A DNA stretch of 21,035 nucleotides from Singulisphaera sp. GP187. Its GTDB lineage: Bacteria > Planctomycetota > Phycisphaerae > Phycisphaerales > SM1A02. Below are positions 1 to 7,658 of the stretch, in pieces; the first letter of the stretch is position 1, and each line of letters starts with the position of its first letter. Below the pieces are notes generated by a model that was not told the DNA's origin, made no database searches, and worked only from the letters and a program-made list of their open reading frames with translations. A program made the position numbers and the translations under genes. The stretch lies in assembly GCA_945896765.1 (NCBI GenBank), contig CAMDEL010000005.1, positions 1 to 21,035 on the forward strand, given 5' to 3'.

Positions 1-659
1 ACCCGAACCGTTGATGGTGCGAGCGCCGGTTCTTGCGATGGCAGAAGAACGGGCGCGCCGACCACAAGAGGTGGATCAACAGGGGCAATCGGCGCATCGA
101 GTTGCGGTCTTGTTTGCAGAAGCGCGCCGCGTGCAACTGATTCCAAATATGCCTTCACGCGTATCGTTCCTTGAAGCAAAGTTGGATTACTCGCAGGCGC
201 TTTTTCTTCAAGCAATGTGATCGTCAGATTGACGTCGCCGCGTGTGCTGCCAGTGACTAAGAGATCGCTTCCGCTCGCTCCAACTCCTGCGCGACGCGTT
301 GGCTCTTCAGCTTCAGGGAAATAAACGGCAATCTGATTGATCAACCCATCGCTGCTTGGAATGCGATTGATCCAGATGACCGCGTTCGTGCTCGAGAAGT
401 AAAAACCACCGAACTTCACTCGAACATCGCCTTCAATTTGAAGACGTTTCGTATCGTCAACATTCCACGCCCATCCGCGAACGCCTTCGATAATGATGTC
501 AGTTGCAACAGGTTCTGTTGGCAGAACAAATCCGCCCAATGACTGGCCGGTGATTGGCACATCTTGAAGTTCTTGTGCTGGCGCATTCAGCGCCACGATT
601 GAGATCGCAAAGACGCAGATGATCAGTCGTCGCATGCACTCTGCGCTTGCGTTTGTCAT
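1..659 (-). CDS. Exported OstA/LptA-like protein, N-terminal part (cut by window edge)
   Basis: An open minus-strand frame starts at ATG 659 and stays open to base 1, giving about 219 residues with no stop. A second ATG at 635 (residue 9) gives a better signal peptide: it begins MRRLIICVFA and ends with a likely cleavage after NAPA, before Gln29. The mature part contains DIIIEGVRGWAW, LQIEGDVRVKFGGFYFSSTN and AVIWINRI. These resemble the beta-taco repeats of OstA/LptA/LptD-type proteins, where a line such as 'EGNVRVxYGxYxLxADxAVVW' recurs. A Pro/Val-rich linker starts near residue 195. By homology it would be a periplasmic or outer-membrane protein, possibly in LPS-type envelope transport. 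That is inference from a fragment, and the C-terminal half is missing. It lies downstream of the UbiA-like gene on the same strand with a gap of 76 bases. No Shine-Dalgarno is seen at either start. Confidence 0.7.
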   Translation of the reverse strand, partial: MTNASAECMRRLIICVFAISIVALNAPAQELQDVPITGQSLGGFVLPTEPVATDIIIEGVRGWAWNVDDTKRLQIEGDVRVKFGGFYFSSTNAVIWINRIPSSDGLINQIAVYFPEAEEPTRRAGVGASGSDLLVTGSTRGDVNLTITLLEEKAPASNPTLLQGTIRVKAYLESVARGALLQTRPQLDAPIAPVDPPLVVGAPVLLPSQEPALAPSTVR

Positions 660-735
660 TCGAATGAAGAGAAGTTCTTTCCACGGCGCAGACGACATCT
701 GCGCAGAATGGTACGAAGAGTCGCTTGCTCCGTCT

Positions 736-1710
736 TCATCCCCGATATGCGATCGGTTGGTCATTCGAACCGCCGAGTTCTTTCAAGAGGGTCATCGCTC
801 CAAACCCAATTCCAGCGAGGGCGAGTGCGACGAGTCCCCATAAGAATTCTCCCCAAGAAAAGAGCCATGACGCGGCGAAGATCGACTGCCAGAGTGCGCC
901 ATACCGCGCAACTTTTTCCGCTGCGATCGCAGGAGATTGAGCGCGCTTAATTTTGCGAATGACAATTGGGATGAATGCAATGATCGCAAGAGCAGGAAAA
1001 ATCGGACCATACCACGGTGTCGACTCTGGCCAGAATGAACCGCTTGATTTCAAGATGCCGAAGCCAAGAATGCAGACGCTGCAGATGACCCAGCCAATGA
1101 CCAACATCCAGAGAGCTCTGCGCGAAAGTCCGGGACGTTTCGAAAGTACAAAGTGCATGATGGTTGCGACTGCAGTGGCATGCGTCATCGCCAACCATGC
1201 AGGCAATGTGAAAGTGAATTGATCATTCGGGATCAACATGTGACCAGCGTGCAGCAGTCCAATGGTCAACAGCCCAACACCAGGAATGTATTTCGCAGTC
1301 CCGTTATAGAAGAGAGTTCCGCCAGCGATGAGGAGCGCAATAAAGAGAGCGCCGAATCCGAACGAAAGAACGCCAACGAGCGCTAAGAGAAGTGACGCAA
1401 TCGCAACGGAGAAGGCTTGAACTGCACCAATCTCGCCAGATGCGATGGGACGATGAGGGCTGAAAATACGGTCATGTTTCGCATCCAAAAGATCGTTCAG
1501 TGCTGCGGCAAAGGAGAAAAGCCCGACCGCTGTCACTGCTGAACAGATGAGCGCTTGCGCAAGCGGCATCGTCGCAACGGGCATGTAGTGATAATCATCT
1601 CGGCTTCGGGACAAGATGACGATCAGCCATAAATCGGTGATCGCTCCAAATGCCATCGAAAGTCGGGTCAATTCGACTGCTGAAACGACTTTCTTTGATA
1701 CGCCAAGCAC
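736..1710 (-). CDS. UbiA-superfamily membrane prenyltransferase
   Basis: This 324-residue, strongly hydrophobic protein has about eight or nine predicted membrane segments. The first prenyl-diphosphate motif of the UbiA superfamily is plain: NDLLDAKHD at residues 72-80 (N72, D73, D76, D80), followed by RPIASG at 87-92. A YN..AK pattern comes next near residue 134, as in other members. The second Asp-rich motif, expected in the C-terminal half, cannot be recognised; the corresponding stretch reads HFVLSKRPGLSRRA. Family members move a prenyl chain to an aromatic or polar acceptor (quinone, haem, lipid or secondary-metabolite pathways). The substrate cannot be told here. The start is GTG 1710, the first start codon after in-frame stops. 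It is divergent from ribH across 27 bases and has a TAGCCT hexamer exactly at -12 to -7, suggesting a leaderless mRNA. Confidence 0.85.
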   Translation of the reverse strand: MLGVSKKVVSAVELTRLSMAFGAITDLWLIVILSRSRDDYHYMPVATMPLAQALICSAVTAVGLFSFAAALNDLLDAKHDRIFSPHRPIASGEIGAVQAFSVAIASLLLALVGVLSFGFGALFIALLIAGGTLFYNGTAKYIPGVGLLTIGLLHAGHMLIPNDQFTFTLPAWLAMTHATAVATIMHFVLSKRPGLSRRALWMLVIGWVICSVCILGFGILKSSGSFWPESTPWYGPIFPALAIIAFIPIVIRKIKRAQSPAIAAEKVARYGALWQSIFAASWLFSWGEFLWGLVALALAGIGFGAMTLLKELGGSNDQPIAYRG

Positions 1711-1716
1711 GAGTGG

Positions 1717-1722
1717 AGGCTA
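1717..1722 (-). promoter_or_regulatory. Candidate -10 box of the UbiA-like gene
   Basis: On the minus strand the sequence reads TAGCCT, six bases before the GTG start. This spacing would place the transcription start on the start codon itself. No good -35 element is visible. It overlaps the plus-strand TACCAT of the divergent ribH promoter by two bases. Confidence 0.5.
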
Positions 1723-1732
1723 CCATTACGAT
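1721..1732 (+). promoter_or_regulatory. Candidate tandem -10 boxes of the ribH operon
   Basis: TACCAT (1721-1726) is followed directly by TACGAT (1727-1732), the latter five bases before the ribH ATG. Either could serve as a -10 hexamer for a leaderless or near-leaderless transcript. A GGAGG at 1715-1719 is too far (18 bases) from ATG 1738 to be a normal ribosome binding site. A -35 element would lie inside the UbiA-like coding region and is not recognisable. Confidence 0.45.
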
Positions 1733-1737
1733 CCGAC

Positions 1738-2271
1738 ATGAAATCCAGCACGACCGAACAAATGAATCCGGCCAACGCGATCAGTGCACGAGGTCTGCGT
1801 ATCGCCATCGTCCAAAGTCAGTATCACCACGAAATCTGCAATGGGCTTTCCACAGGTGCGGTCGATGCGTTCATAAATGCAGGCGGTGATTCGCAGAATA
1901 TCGTTCATGTTCATGCACCAGGCTCGTACGAATTAGTTGCAATCGCCTTGGCACTCGCAGAACGAGCGGACATCGATGCTGTTGTCGCACTTGGATGCGT
2001 GCTGACTGGAGAGACCAGCCACGATCGATATATCTGCGATGCAGTCGCACACGGTTTGGTCGATGTGACCATTCGTACTGGAAAACCTGTTGCATTTGGT
2101 GTTTTGACATGCATCACAATTGAGCAAGCTCGTGCGCGTTCAGGAGGAAGTAAAGGCAATAAAGGAATCGAAGCAATGCACGCAGTAATCGCTGCAACAC
2201 GAACGATTGCGGAAATTCGTGCTGGAAGCGTTGTCGCAAGAAATCCTGTTGCAATCGGAGCGAGCCGATGA
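1738..2271 (+). CDS. ribH: 6,7-dimethyl-8-ribityllumazine synthase
   Basis: Lumazine synthase condenses 5-amino-6-ribitylaminouracil with 3,4-dihydroxy-2-butanone 4-phosphate, the penultimate step of riboflavin synthesis, in the cytoplasm. The 177-residue protein has the family landmarks in order: APGSYELV (60-67; usually PGxFE), GCVLTGETSHDRYI (86-99) with the catalytic His95, and FGVLT (120-124). EQARARSGGSKGNKG (129-143) follows, with the phosphate-binding Arg region. An N-terminal extension of about 18 residues precedes the first strand RIAIVQSQY. The ATG has no Shine-Dalgarno but does have a TANNNT hexamer at -11 to -6. Its stop overlaps the nusB start (ATGA), a pairing of ribH and nusB that is common in bacteria. 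Confidence 0.95.
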   Translation: MKSSTTEQMNPANAISARGLRIAIVQSQYHHEICNGLSTGAVDAFINAGGDSQNIVHVHAPGSYELVAIALALAERADIDAVVALGCVLTGETSHDRYICDAVAHGLVDVTIRTGKPVAFGVLTCITIEQARARSGGSKGNKGIEAMHAVIAATRTIAEIRAGSVVARNPVAIGASR

Positions 2272-2750
2272 CTGTTGCGCACGAACAAAGATGTTGTGCA
2301 CTGCAAGCAATGTTTCAGTTTGATCTCAGCGGAACTGTCGATCTTCCAATGTTGCGAGAGTCGTTTGAATCTCGTGCACGCGAAGCGCGCAGTGCTGATC
2401 CCATAGAGAGTGAATGTGATTTCACTTTGCCTGCAGTTGCCCTTGGGTTGACGCTTGCGGAAAAAGCGTGGTCGACTCGTGAGGAAGCTGATCAGGTCAT
2501 TCGCGATCTCGCTCCAGAATGGCCGACGCATCGACAGCCCAATATCGACCGAAATATCTTGCGCTTGGGCTATTGGGAAATGAAGCATGGTTCGATTCCG
2601 CCAGCGATTGCTATCAATGAAGCGGTCGAATTGGCGAAGGAATACAGCACCGAAAAAAGTTCCTCGTTTATCAATGGTGTCTTGGATCGAATCGCCAATC
2701 CGGTCGCAGATGCGGTGGTTGAACCTTCCGTTATCGCTATCGAGGAATAA
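2268..2750 (+). CDS. nusB: Transcription antitermination factor NusB
   Basis: NusB, with NusE (S10), binds boxA RNA and supports antitermination of rRNA operons. The 160-residue length is slightly above the family norm because of a loop around residues 38-50. The C-terminal signature is clear: NIDRNILRLGYWEM (about 92-105), IAINEAVELAKEYSTEKSSS (about 114-133) and FINGVLDRIA (134-143). The all-helical N-terminus has the usual RCCALQAMFQFDL pattern. Its ATG overlaps the ribH stop by four bases, so translation is probably coupled. ftsY follows after 16 bases. Confidence 0.95.
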   Translation: MTVAHEQRCCALQAMFQFDLSGTVDLPMLRESFESRAREARSADPIESECDFTLPAVALGLTLAEKAWSTREEADQVIRDLAPEWPTHRQPNIDRNILRLGYWEMKHGSIPPAIAINEAVELAKEYSTEKSSSFINGVLDRIANPVADAVVEPSVIAIEE

Positions 2751-2756
2751 AAGGAG
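2751..2756 (+). promoter_or_regulatory. Ribosome binding site of ftsY
   Basis: AAGGAG follows directly after the nusB stop and lies 10 bases before ATG 2767. It is one of the few clear Shine-Dalgarno sequences in the window. It decides the ftsY start at 2767 rather than an upstream in-frame codon inside nusB. Confidence 0.7.
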
Positions 2757-2766
2757 TCCGATCGAC

Positions 2767-3717
2767 ATGTTTTTCAAGTCAGCGATCGAAGCTGTTCGTC
2801 GGGGACTTCTCCGCACGGCCTCCGCCGTCGGAGCGGGGCTTCGCAGCGTCTTGCATGGTCGGCGACTTGATGATGCGTTGATTGACGAAGTCGAGGCACA
2901 ATTGATTTCAGCAGATGTTGGAGTTCGAGCCGCGCGCGAAATTGTCGATTCATTGCGAACGGAATTTCGCTCGGGCAGAATCGAGCGTGGAGAAGATGCA
3001 CTTGAACATCTGAAGAAGCGAATGAAGGAACGCCTTGCTCCGCCTTCGGGAAAGACATTGGAAATCGCTGCGACCACTTCGAAGCCCGCTGTGGTCTTGG
3101 TTGTTGGCGTGAATGGAGTTGGAAAGACGACCAGCGTTGCGAAAATTGCACATTCAATTCGCGCATCTGGACGAACGGTTCTGCTCGCTGCCGCTGACAC
3201 ATACCGCGCGGGAGCTGTCGCGCAATTGGGAGTATGGGCTCAGAGACTTGGCGTTGACATTATTCGCGGCGCGACTGGTGGAGATCCTGCTGCAGTTGCT
3301 TTCGATGCTGCGGAAGCGGCAGTCACACGAGGTGTGGATGTTCTGCTCGTTGATACTGCGGGGCGACTTCACAACGAAGAAAATTTGATGCGCCAACTGA
3401 TCAAGATTCGTGACGTCATTCGTCGTCGGATTCCTGATGCGCCACATGAAACGCTGCTTGTGCTTGATGCGACAAGCGGACAAAATGCGCTGGTGCAAGC
3501 GGCGGCGTTTCAGAAAGCCGTTGATATTTCAGGCATCTTTTTAGCGAAGATGGATGGAACTGCCCGCGGCGGTGTTGTCATCGCAATTCATGATGCGCTT
3601 GGAATTCCAGTGAAATTGATCGGAGTTGGCGAGTCTCCCGAGGATGTTCAACCCTTCGATGCGGATCGATTCGTCGATGCAGTCTTTTCAGTTGATGGGG
3701 CTACCATCCCATTATGA
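2767..3717 (+). CDS. ftsY: Signal recognition particle receptor FtsY
   Basis: FtsY is the SRP-receptor GTPase that docks ribosome-SRP complexes at the inner membrane. The 316-residue protein has a helical N domain (about 1-95) and a complete G domain: P-loop GVNGVGKT (114-121), DTYRAGA (144-150), DTAGR (196-200), AKMDGTARGG (260-269, with Ala in place of the usual Thr) and GVGESPEDVQPF (286-297). The long acidic A domain of E. coli FtsY is absent. Instead a short basic N-terminus (FKSAIEAVRRGLLRT) probably forms the membrane-contact helix, as in other short FtsY proteins. The stop overlaps the next ATG (ATGA at 3714-3717). Confidence 0.95.
   Translation: MFFKSAIEAVRRGLLRTASAVGAGLRSVLHGRRLDDALIDEVEAQLISADVGVRAAREIVDSLRTEFRSGRIERGEDALEHLKKRMKERLAPPSGKTLEIAATTSKPAVVLVVGVNGVGKTTSVAKIAHSIRASGRTVLLAAADTYRAGAVAQLGVWAQRLGVDIIRGATGGDPAAVAFDAAEAAVTRGVDVLLVDTAGRLHNEENLMRQLIKIRDVIRRRIPDAPHETLLVLDATSGQNALVQAAAFQKAVDISGIFLAKMDGTARGGVVIAIHDALGIPVKLIGVGESPEDVQPFDADRFVDAVFSVDGATIPL
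3702..3707 (+). promoter_or_regulatory. Candidate internal -10 box before the pseudopilin gene
   Basis: TACCAT ends six bases before ATG 3714, inside the end of ftsY. It shares the context GGCTACCAT with the ribH promoter region (1718-1726). This would give a leaderless transcript starting at the pseudopilin ATG. No -35 element is evident. Confidence 0.4.
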
Positions 3718-4346
3718 ACGCTCGCGCACGAGGATTCACGCTGATCGAGACACTTGTGGTGATTGGAATCATCGCACTATTGACCGGCTTGATTATGCCT
3801 GCTTTCAAAATGGTGAAAAGTGAGTCTTACAATACAAATTGTCTCAGTAATCTCCGCCAAAATTTTACCGTGTGGCAGTCATATCAAACTGTGAACAAAG
3901 GCGTCTTGCCGATGTGCGAATTTCTACCAGTGGTGACTCCACAGGGAATTGAAGGCGGACTGCCAAATCTGCTCTCGAAGTTTCAGCCTGCAGACAGCCG
4001 TGCTTGGTTGTGCCCAGCGGATGATGACACCGAGTCCACTGATACTGGAACGAGCTATACATATCTTCCCGGGCTGATTCGTTATTCGCCGCAAATACAG
4101 ATGGAAGTTCTTCAAGTCTTACTCAACCTTCCTTCGACGGCAAGTGAGCGCCAGCGCGAAACTGCTCGCCTGCAAACAGAATCGAAGTTAGTCGTAAGAC
4201 TTTTTGAGAATGACAACAAGGGGCTCTTCCCGATATTGATGGACAGTGCTGATCGGCATCCTGGAACGCGCGTGCCTCGAAACGGTGTCTATTTGGATGG
4301 ATCGGCAAAAGCAACGAAAGTGGAGTACGAGACCTCGGTTGATTGA
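3714..4346 (+). CDS. Type IV/II-type pseudopilin (prepilin) protein
   Basis: This 210-residue protein has a textbook class III (prepilin) signal: a basic leader MNARARG, a cleavage site Gly7|Phe8, Glu12 at mature position +5, then the hydrophobic helix TLVVIGIIALLTGLIMPAF. The globular part contains RAWLCPADDD and DRHPGTRVPRNGVYLDGSA, a pattern common in planctomycetal pseudopilins ending in a 'DGSAR' strand. Prepilin peptidase would process it, and it would act at the inner membrane in a secretion- or pilus-type pseudopilus. No other secretion gene lies nearby, so its machine is unknown. The ATG overlaps the ftsY stop and has TACCAT at -12 to -7. Confidence 0.85.
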   Translation: MNARARGFTLIETLVVIGIIALLTGLIMPAFKMVKSESYNTNCLSNLRQNFTVWQSYQTVNKGVLPMCEFLPVVTPQGIEGGLPNLLSKFQPADSRAWLCPADDDTESTDTGTSYTYLPGLIRYSPQIQMEVLQVLLNLPSTASERQRETARLQTESKLVVRLFENDNKGLFPILMDSADRHPGTRVPRNGVYLDGSAKATKVEYETSVD

Positions 4347-4368
4347 AAGCCGAAGTCCCAATGCAAAC

Positions 4369-5082
4369 ATGTCATTCATCGACTTTCACGAACTGAAATA
4401 CACACTGCAAAATCGCAGGAAAGAATTGTTGCGAACAGCGGCGATTCTTGCGATGTTGCTGATTGTTTCGTGTGGCGTGTGGTGGTGGGTTTCAATTCGT
4501 TGGCGGCCGCCGCCGTCGATTTTCGATACGCCAGTGGATGATGTTCTGGGTTATCTGGCATTGGATGATTTCAACGAATTATCTCTTGAAAAACGCATGA
4601 ATTTCCTTTTGGAACTCAGTAATCGATTTCGAGGAATGGAATCATCGGACAGTGCTGCGATGGCTGGATTCTTCGCCGGCGTGACTGGTCCCGCTCGGAA
4701 ACAGATGACGCAGAATGTCCGAATCTTGGCTCGAGACATTCTTGTCCAAGGCGCGTCTGGATATTTCGATGCTGCGCCAAGTGATCAAGGAAAGTACATC
4801 GATGATTGGGTTGTCAATTGGACAAAGATGGGCGAGAAGATCACAACTGGCAAGGAAAGTAATGACACTGATAAGGAGCGGATTGACAAGATCAAATCTC
4901 AGTCCGATCGTGGAGAAGAGCGTATGAAAGAGAGAGAGGTCCCATCTCTCACCGAGGACGGCGCGCTGGGATTCATGAGCATTTGGCAGAAAGAAGTGGA
5001 AGTGACCGCAAGTCCAAAGCAGCAAGGTCAGATTTCCCGTTTTCTCCAAGACGTTCGCAAGCGTTACTCCAATGCATTCTGA
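4369..5082 (+). CDS. Single-pass membrane protein of unknown function
   Basis: The protein has 237 residues from ATG 4369 (MSFIDFHELKYT). I chose this start because it lies just past the pseudopilin stop and gives a compact cytoplasmic N-terminus before one transmembrane helix (about 23-43, ending VWWWVSIRW). A TTG at 4339 overlapping the pseudopilin stop is the alternative. The remainder (about 45-237) is soluble and rich in charged residues, with a highly charged stretch around 160-190 (GKESNDTDKERIDKIK, RGEERMKERE). I do not recognise a family. Its position after the pseudopilin and its 11-base overlap with hrpB suggest cotranscription, not necessarily a shared function. Confidence 0.7.
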   Translation: MSFIDFHELKYTLQNRRKELLRTAAILAMLLIVSCGVWWWVSIRWRPPPSIFDTPVDDVLGYLALDDFNELSLEKRMNFLLELSNRFRGMESSDSAAMAGFFAGVTGPARKQMTQNVRILARDILVQGASGYFDAAPSDQGKYIDDWVVNWTKMGEKITTGKESNDTDKERIDKIKSQSDRGEERMKEREVPSLTEDGALGFMSIWQKEVEVTASPKQQGQISRFLQDVRKRYSNAF

Positions 5083-7615
5083 GCCGCGGCTCGCACGAAC
5101 AGATTCGTTGCCGATCAACTTATTCGCGCAAGAGATCGTTGGGAGAATAACGAGCGATCGAAAATTAGTACTCGTTGCCGAGACGGGTTCTGGAAAAACC
5201 ACACAAGTCCCGCAAATTCTGCTGAAATCTGGCGTCGCTGGCGAAGGTCGGATTGTCGTGTTGCAGCCTCGTCGCTTGGCGGCACGCGCCGTCGCACGAC
5301 GAGTTGCATTCGAAATGGGAGTTCGAGAAGGTGGTCTTGTGGGATATCGCACTCGATACGAACGAGTCGAAAGTGCAGAGACAAAAATACTTTTTATGAC
5401 CGACGGTCTCTTCGTTCGCTTGGCGCAAGGGACACAAGATCTCAAAGGCATCTCCGTCGTCGTCCTTGACGAATTTCATGAGCGTGGAATTTCTACGGAC
5501 CTTGCTGCTGGCATGGTGCGTCGATTGCAATCACAGCGCAGACCTGATTTGCGCGTTGCGATTATGAGCGCAACGCTCGATGCAGCTCGGCTTGGAGAGG
5601 TCTTCGGCGTCGATCCGCTCTCGGTGCCAGGACGAATGCATCCAGTTGATATTCGATTCCTCGGTGATGTTCGAGCCAACGAAGATGTGATTGATCGCGC
5701 CGTCACAGCGGTCGTTGATGCGGCTGGAAATCTGCAGGGCGATGGATTGGTGTTCATGCCTGGCAGAAATGAAATTCAGCGAACGATCGAAGCGCTGCGA
5801 TCAAGATTGCCTTCGGGAGCGTTCGATGTAATGGCACTTCATGGAGGACAATCGCCGGAAGAACAAGATCGCGCGCTCAATCCATCCGATCGACGCAAGA
5901 TCGTTGTTGCCACAAATGTCGCAGAAACAAGCCTGACAATTCCCGGAGTTCGCTTTGTCGTTGATAGTGGATTGGCACGCGTGCATCGATTCGATCCACT
6001 GCGCGACCTGAACGCATTGAAACTCGAACCCATCAGTCAAGCAAGCGCTCGTCAACGCGCAGGGCGCGCAGGTCGTACTGCACCTGGAGTTTGCTTGCGA
6101 CTCTGGAGCGAAGCCACACACAATCGTCGAGCGGAATTCGACGCGCCAGAAGTTCACCGCATCGATCTTTCAGAAGCACTGCTGGGACTTTCGGTTGTTG
6201 GTGAAAGTGATCCATTGAAATTTCCGTGGATCGATTTGCCAGATTCGGCGGCTCTCGATCGCGCACTGCGGGTTCTTGTGGGATGCGGCGCAATGGATTC
6301 ACAGGGACGACTGACTCCCGACGGCCGAGCGATGGCGCAGATCCCCGCGCATCCACGATTGGCGCGCGCACTCTTGGAAGGAGCGCGCAGAGGATGTGCC
6401 CAGCGCGCAGGACTTTGGGCGGCGTTCTTGTCCGAACGCGATCCATTCGATCGAGAGAACTCGGAGTCGATGCGTCGACACCTCGAGACCGATGATCGAC
6501 CAAGCGATGTGATCGCACGCGAACGAATGTTTCTTGCGTGGCGTGGTGGCAAAGCAAATCGAATGTCGATTGATTCAGATGCCGCACGCGAAGTCGGTCG
6601 TGCCGCGGACCATCTTTCTTCTGCCGCGCTTCGTGCTGCAGGAGATTTGACCCAAGGATCACGTGGAGCACAGGGTGGCAATTCTTCCGACGAAGCGATT
6701 GCCGAATCATTTATGCTTGGTTTTCCCGATCGAATTGCATGGCGCCTTGATCGACATCGACCGCATGCCGCGATGGCTCAGCGACGCAAGGTCTCCATCG
6801 ACAAGCGAAGTTTGCACGAGGGTACGGGTCCGCTGTTGGCTTTCGAGGTTCGCCAAAGTGGCGGCGGCGATACCGCAGAGACCACGCTCTCGATGACGGT
6901 TGCACTCGAAAGAGCCTGGCTTGAATCAACGCTCCCGCATCGCTTTGCCAATCGCGTCGAAGAGCGTTGGGAGTCGTCATCGCAATCTGTCGAAGAAATC
7001 GAAGAGCAACTCTTTGATGACACAGTTATCGAACGAACAGTTCGTCCCTCTCGAAACTTGGCGGTTGCATCCGAGATCATTGCAGTGCGAATGATGGAAG
7101 ATGGACTGCGACCCGATGAGTGGGAAGAGCAAATTGCTCCGTGGATTGCACGAACGAGATGGGTCGCAGAAACATTTCCGCAGCGCGAATTGTTGACCTA
7201 TGCGGACGACGACCTCCGCATCTTGTTCGCAGAGATCGCAGCGGGCGCATCACGTTGGAGTCAAGTGCGTGGTCGAAGTTGTCTTGCGACAGTGCTCAGT
7301 GCATTGTCGTATGAAGATCAAACATTCGTTCAACAAATGGCTCCGGCGGATATTCGTCTGCCGAGTGGTTCCAAGATGAAATTGATTTACGAAAACGGAC
7401 AACCTCCGCGAGGCAGCGCAAAGATTCAAGATTTTTATGGTCTCGATCAAACACCAAGCGTTGCTGGTGGTCGCATTGCAGTTCGCTTGGAAATTCTTGG
7501 CCCCAATCGCCGTCCTCTGCAAACAACCGCCGATCTTGCAGGATTTTGGCGTATTTTGTATCCCGAGATTCGAAATGAACTTCGCCGTCGCTATCCAAGG
7601 CACGAATGGCGATAA
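5072..7615 (+). CDS. hrpB: ATP-dependent helicase HrpB
   Basis: This 847-residue DEAH/RHA-type superfamily 2 helicase has all core motifs: I, ETGSGKTTQVP (37-47); Ia, LQPRRLAAR (64-72); II, DEFHERG (133-139), with DEFH instead of DEAH; III, SATLD (166-170); IV-V, VFMPGRNEI and TNVAETSLTIPG (281-292); VI, QRAGRAGR (328-335). A helicase-associated region and the HrpB-specific C-terminus follow; the C-terminus (about 770-847) ends DLAGFWRILYPEIR and then RRRYPRHEW. The RNA or DNA substrate of HrpB proteins is not settled. The ATG at 5072 lies inside the end of the preceding gene (11-base overlap). The convergent LOG gene ends 43 bases away, with no obvious terminator hairpin between them. Confidence 0.93.
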   Translation: MHSEPRLARTDSLPINLFAQEIVGRITSDRKLVLVAETGSGKTTQVPQILLKSGVAGEGRIVVLQPRRLAARAVARRVAFEMGVREGGLVGYRTRYERVESAETKILFMTDGLFVRLAQGTQDLKGISVVVLDEFHERGISTDLAAGMVRRLQSQRRPDLRVAIMSATLDAARLGEVFGVDPLSVPGRMHPVDIRFLGDVRANEDVIDRAVTAVVDAAGNLQGDGLVFMPGRNEIQRTIEALRSRLPSGAFDVMALHGGQSPEEQDRALNPSDRRKIVVATNVAETSLTIPGVRFVVDSGLARVHRFDPLRDLNALKLEPISQASARQRAGRAGRTAPGVCLRLWSEATHNRRAEFDAPEVHRIDLSEALLGLSVVGESDPLKFPWIDLPDSAALDRALRVLVGCGAMDSQGRLTPDGRAMAQIPAHPRLARALLEGARRGCAQRAGLWAAFLSERDPFDRENSESMRRHLETDDRPSDVIARERMFLAWRGGKANRMSIDSDAAREVGRAADHLSSAALRAAGDLTQGSRGAQGGNSSDEAIAESFMLGFPDRIAWRLDRHRPHAAMAQRRKVSIDKRSLHEGTGPLLAFEVRQSGGGDTAETTLSMTVALERAWLESTLPHRFANRVEERWESSSQSVEEIEEQLFDDTVIERTVRPSRNLAVASEIIAVRMMEDGLRPDEWEEQIAPWIARTRWVAETFPQRELLTYADDDLRILFAEIAAGASRWSQVRGRSCLATVLSALSYEDQTFVQQMAPADIRLPSGSKMKLIYENGQPPRGSAKIQDFYGLDQTPSVAGGRIAVRLEILGPNRRPLQTTADLAGFWRILYPEIRNELRRRYPRHEWR

Positions 7616-7658
7616 AGCAAAGTCCGCGCATAACCAAAATCATTCCACGCAAAAATTG

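Noticed and set aside
1715..1719. GGAGG as the ribH ribosome binding site
   Set aside because: It is 18 bases from the ATG, beyond the usual 5-10, and overlaps the proposed -10 boxes, so it may not be in the mRNA.
1911..3200. 429-codon open frame on the minus strand
   Set aside because: It lies wholly opposite ribH, nusB and ftsY, which are unmistakable. Its translation is low-complexity Ser/Arg/Thr sequence with no family resemblance.
4642..5451. 269-codon open frame on the minus strand
   Set aside because: It crosses the junction of the membrane-protein gene and hrpB antisense to both, and reads as Arg/Ser/Thr-rich noise.
7616..7658. Terminator between hrpB and the LOG gene
   Set aside because: I looked for a hairpin with a T-tract in the 43-base convergent gap and found none worth reporting.
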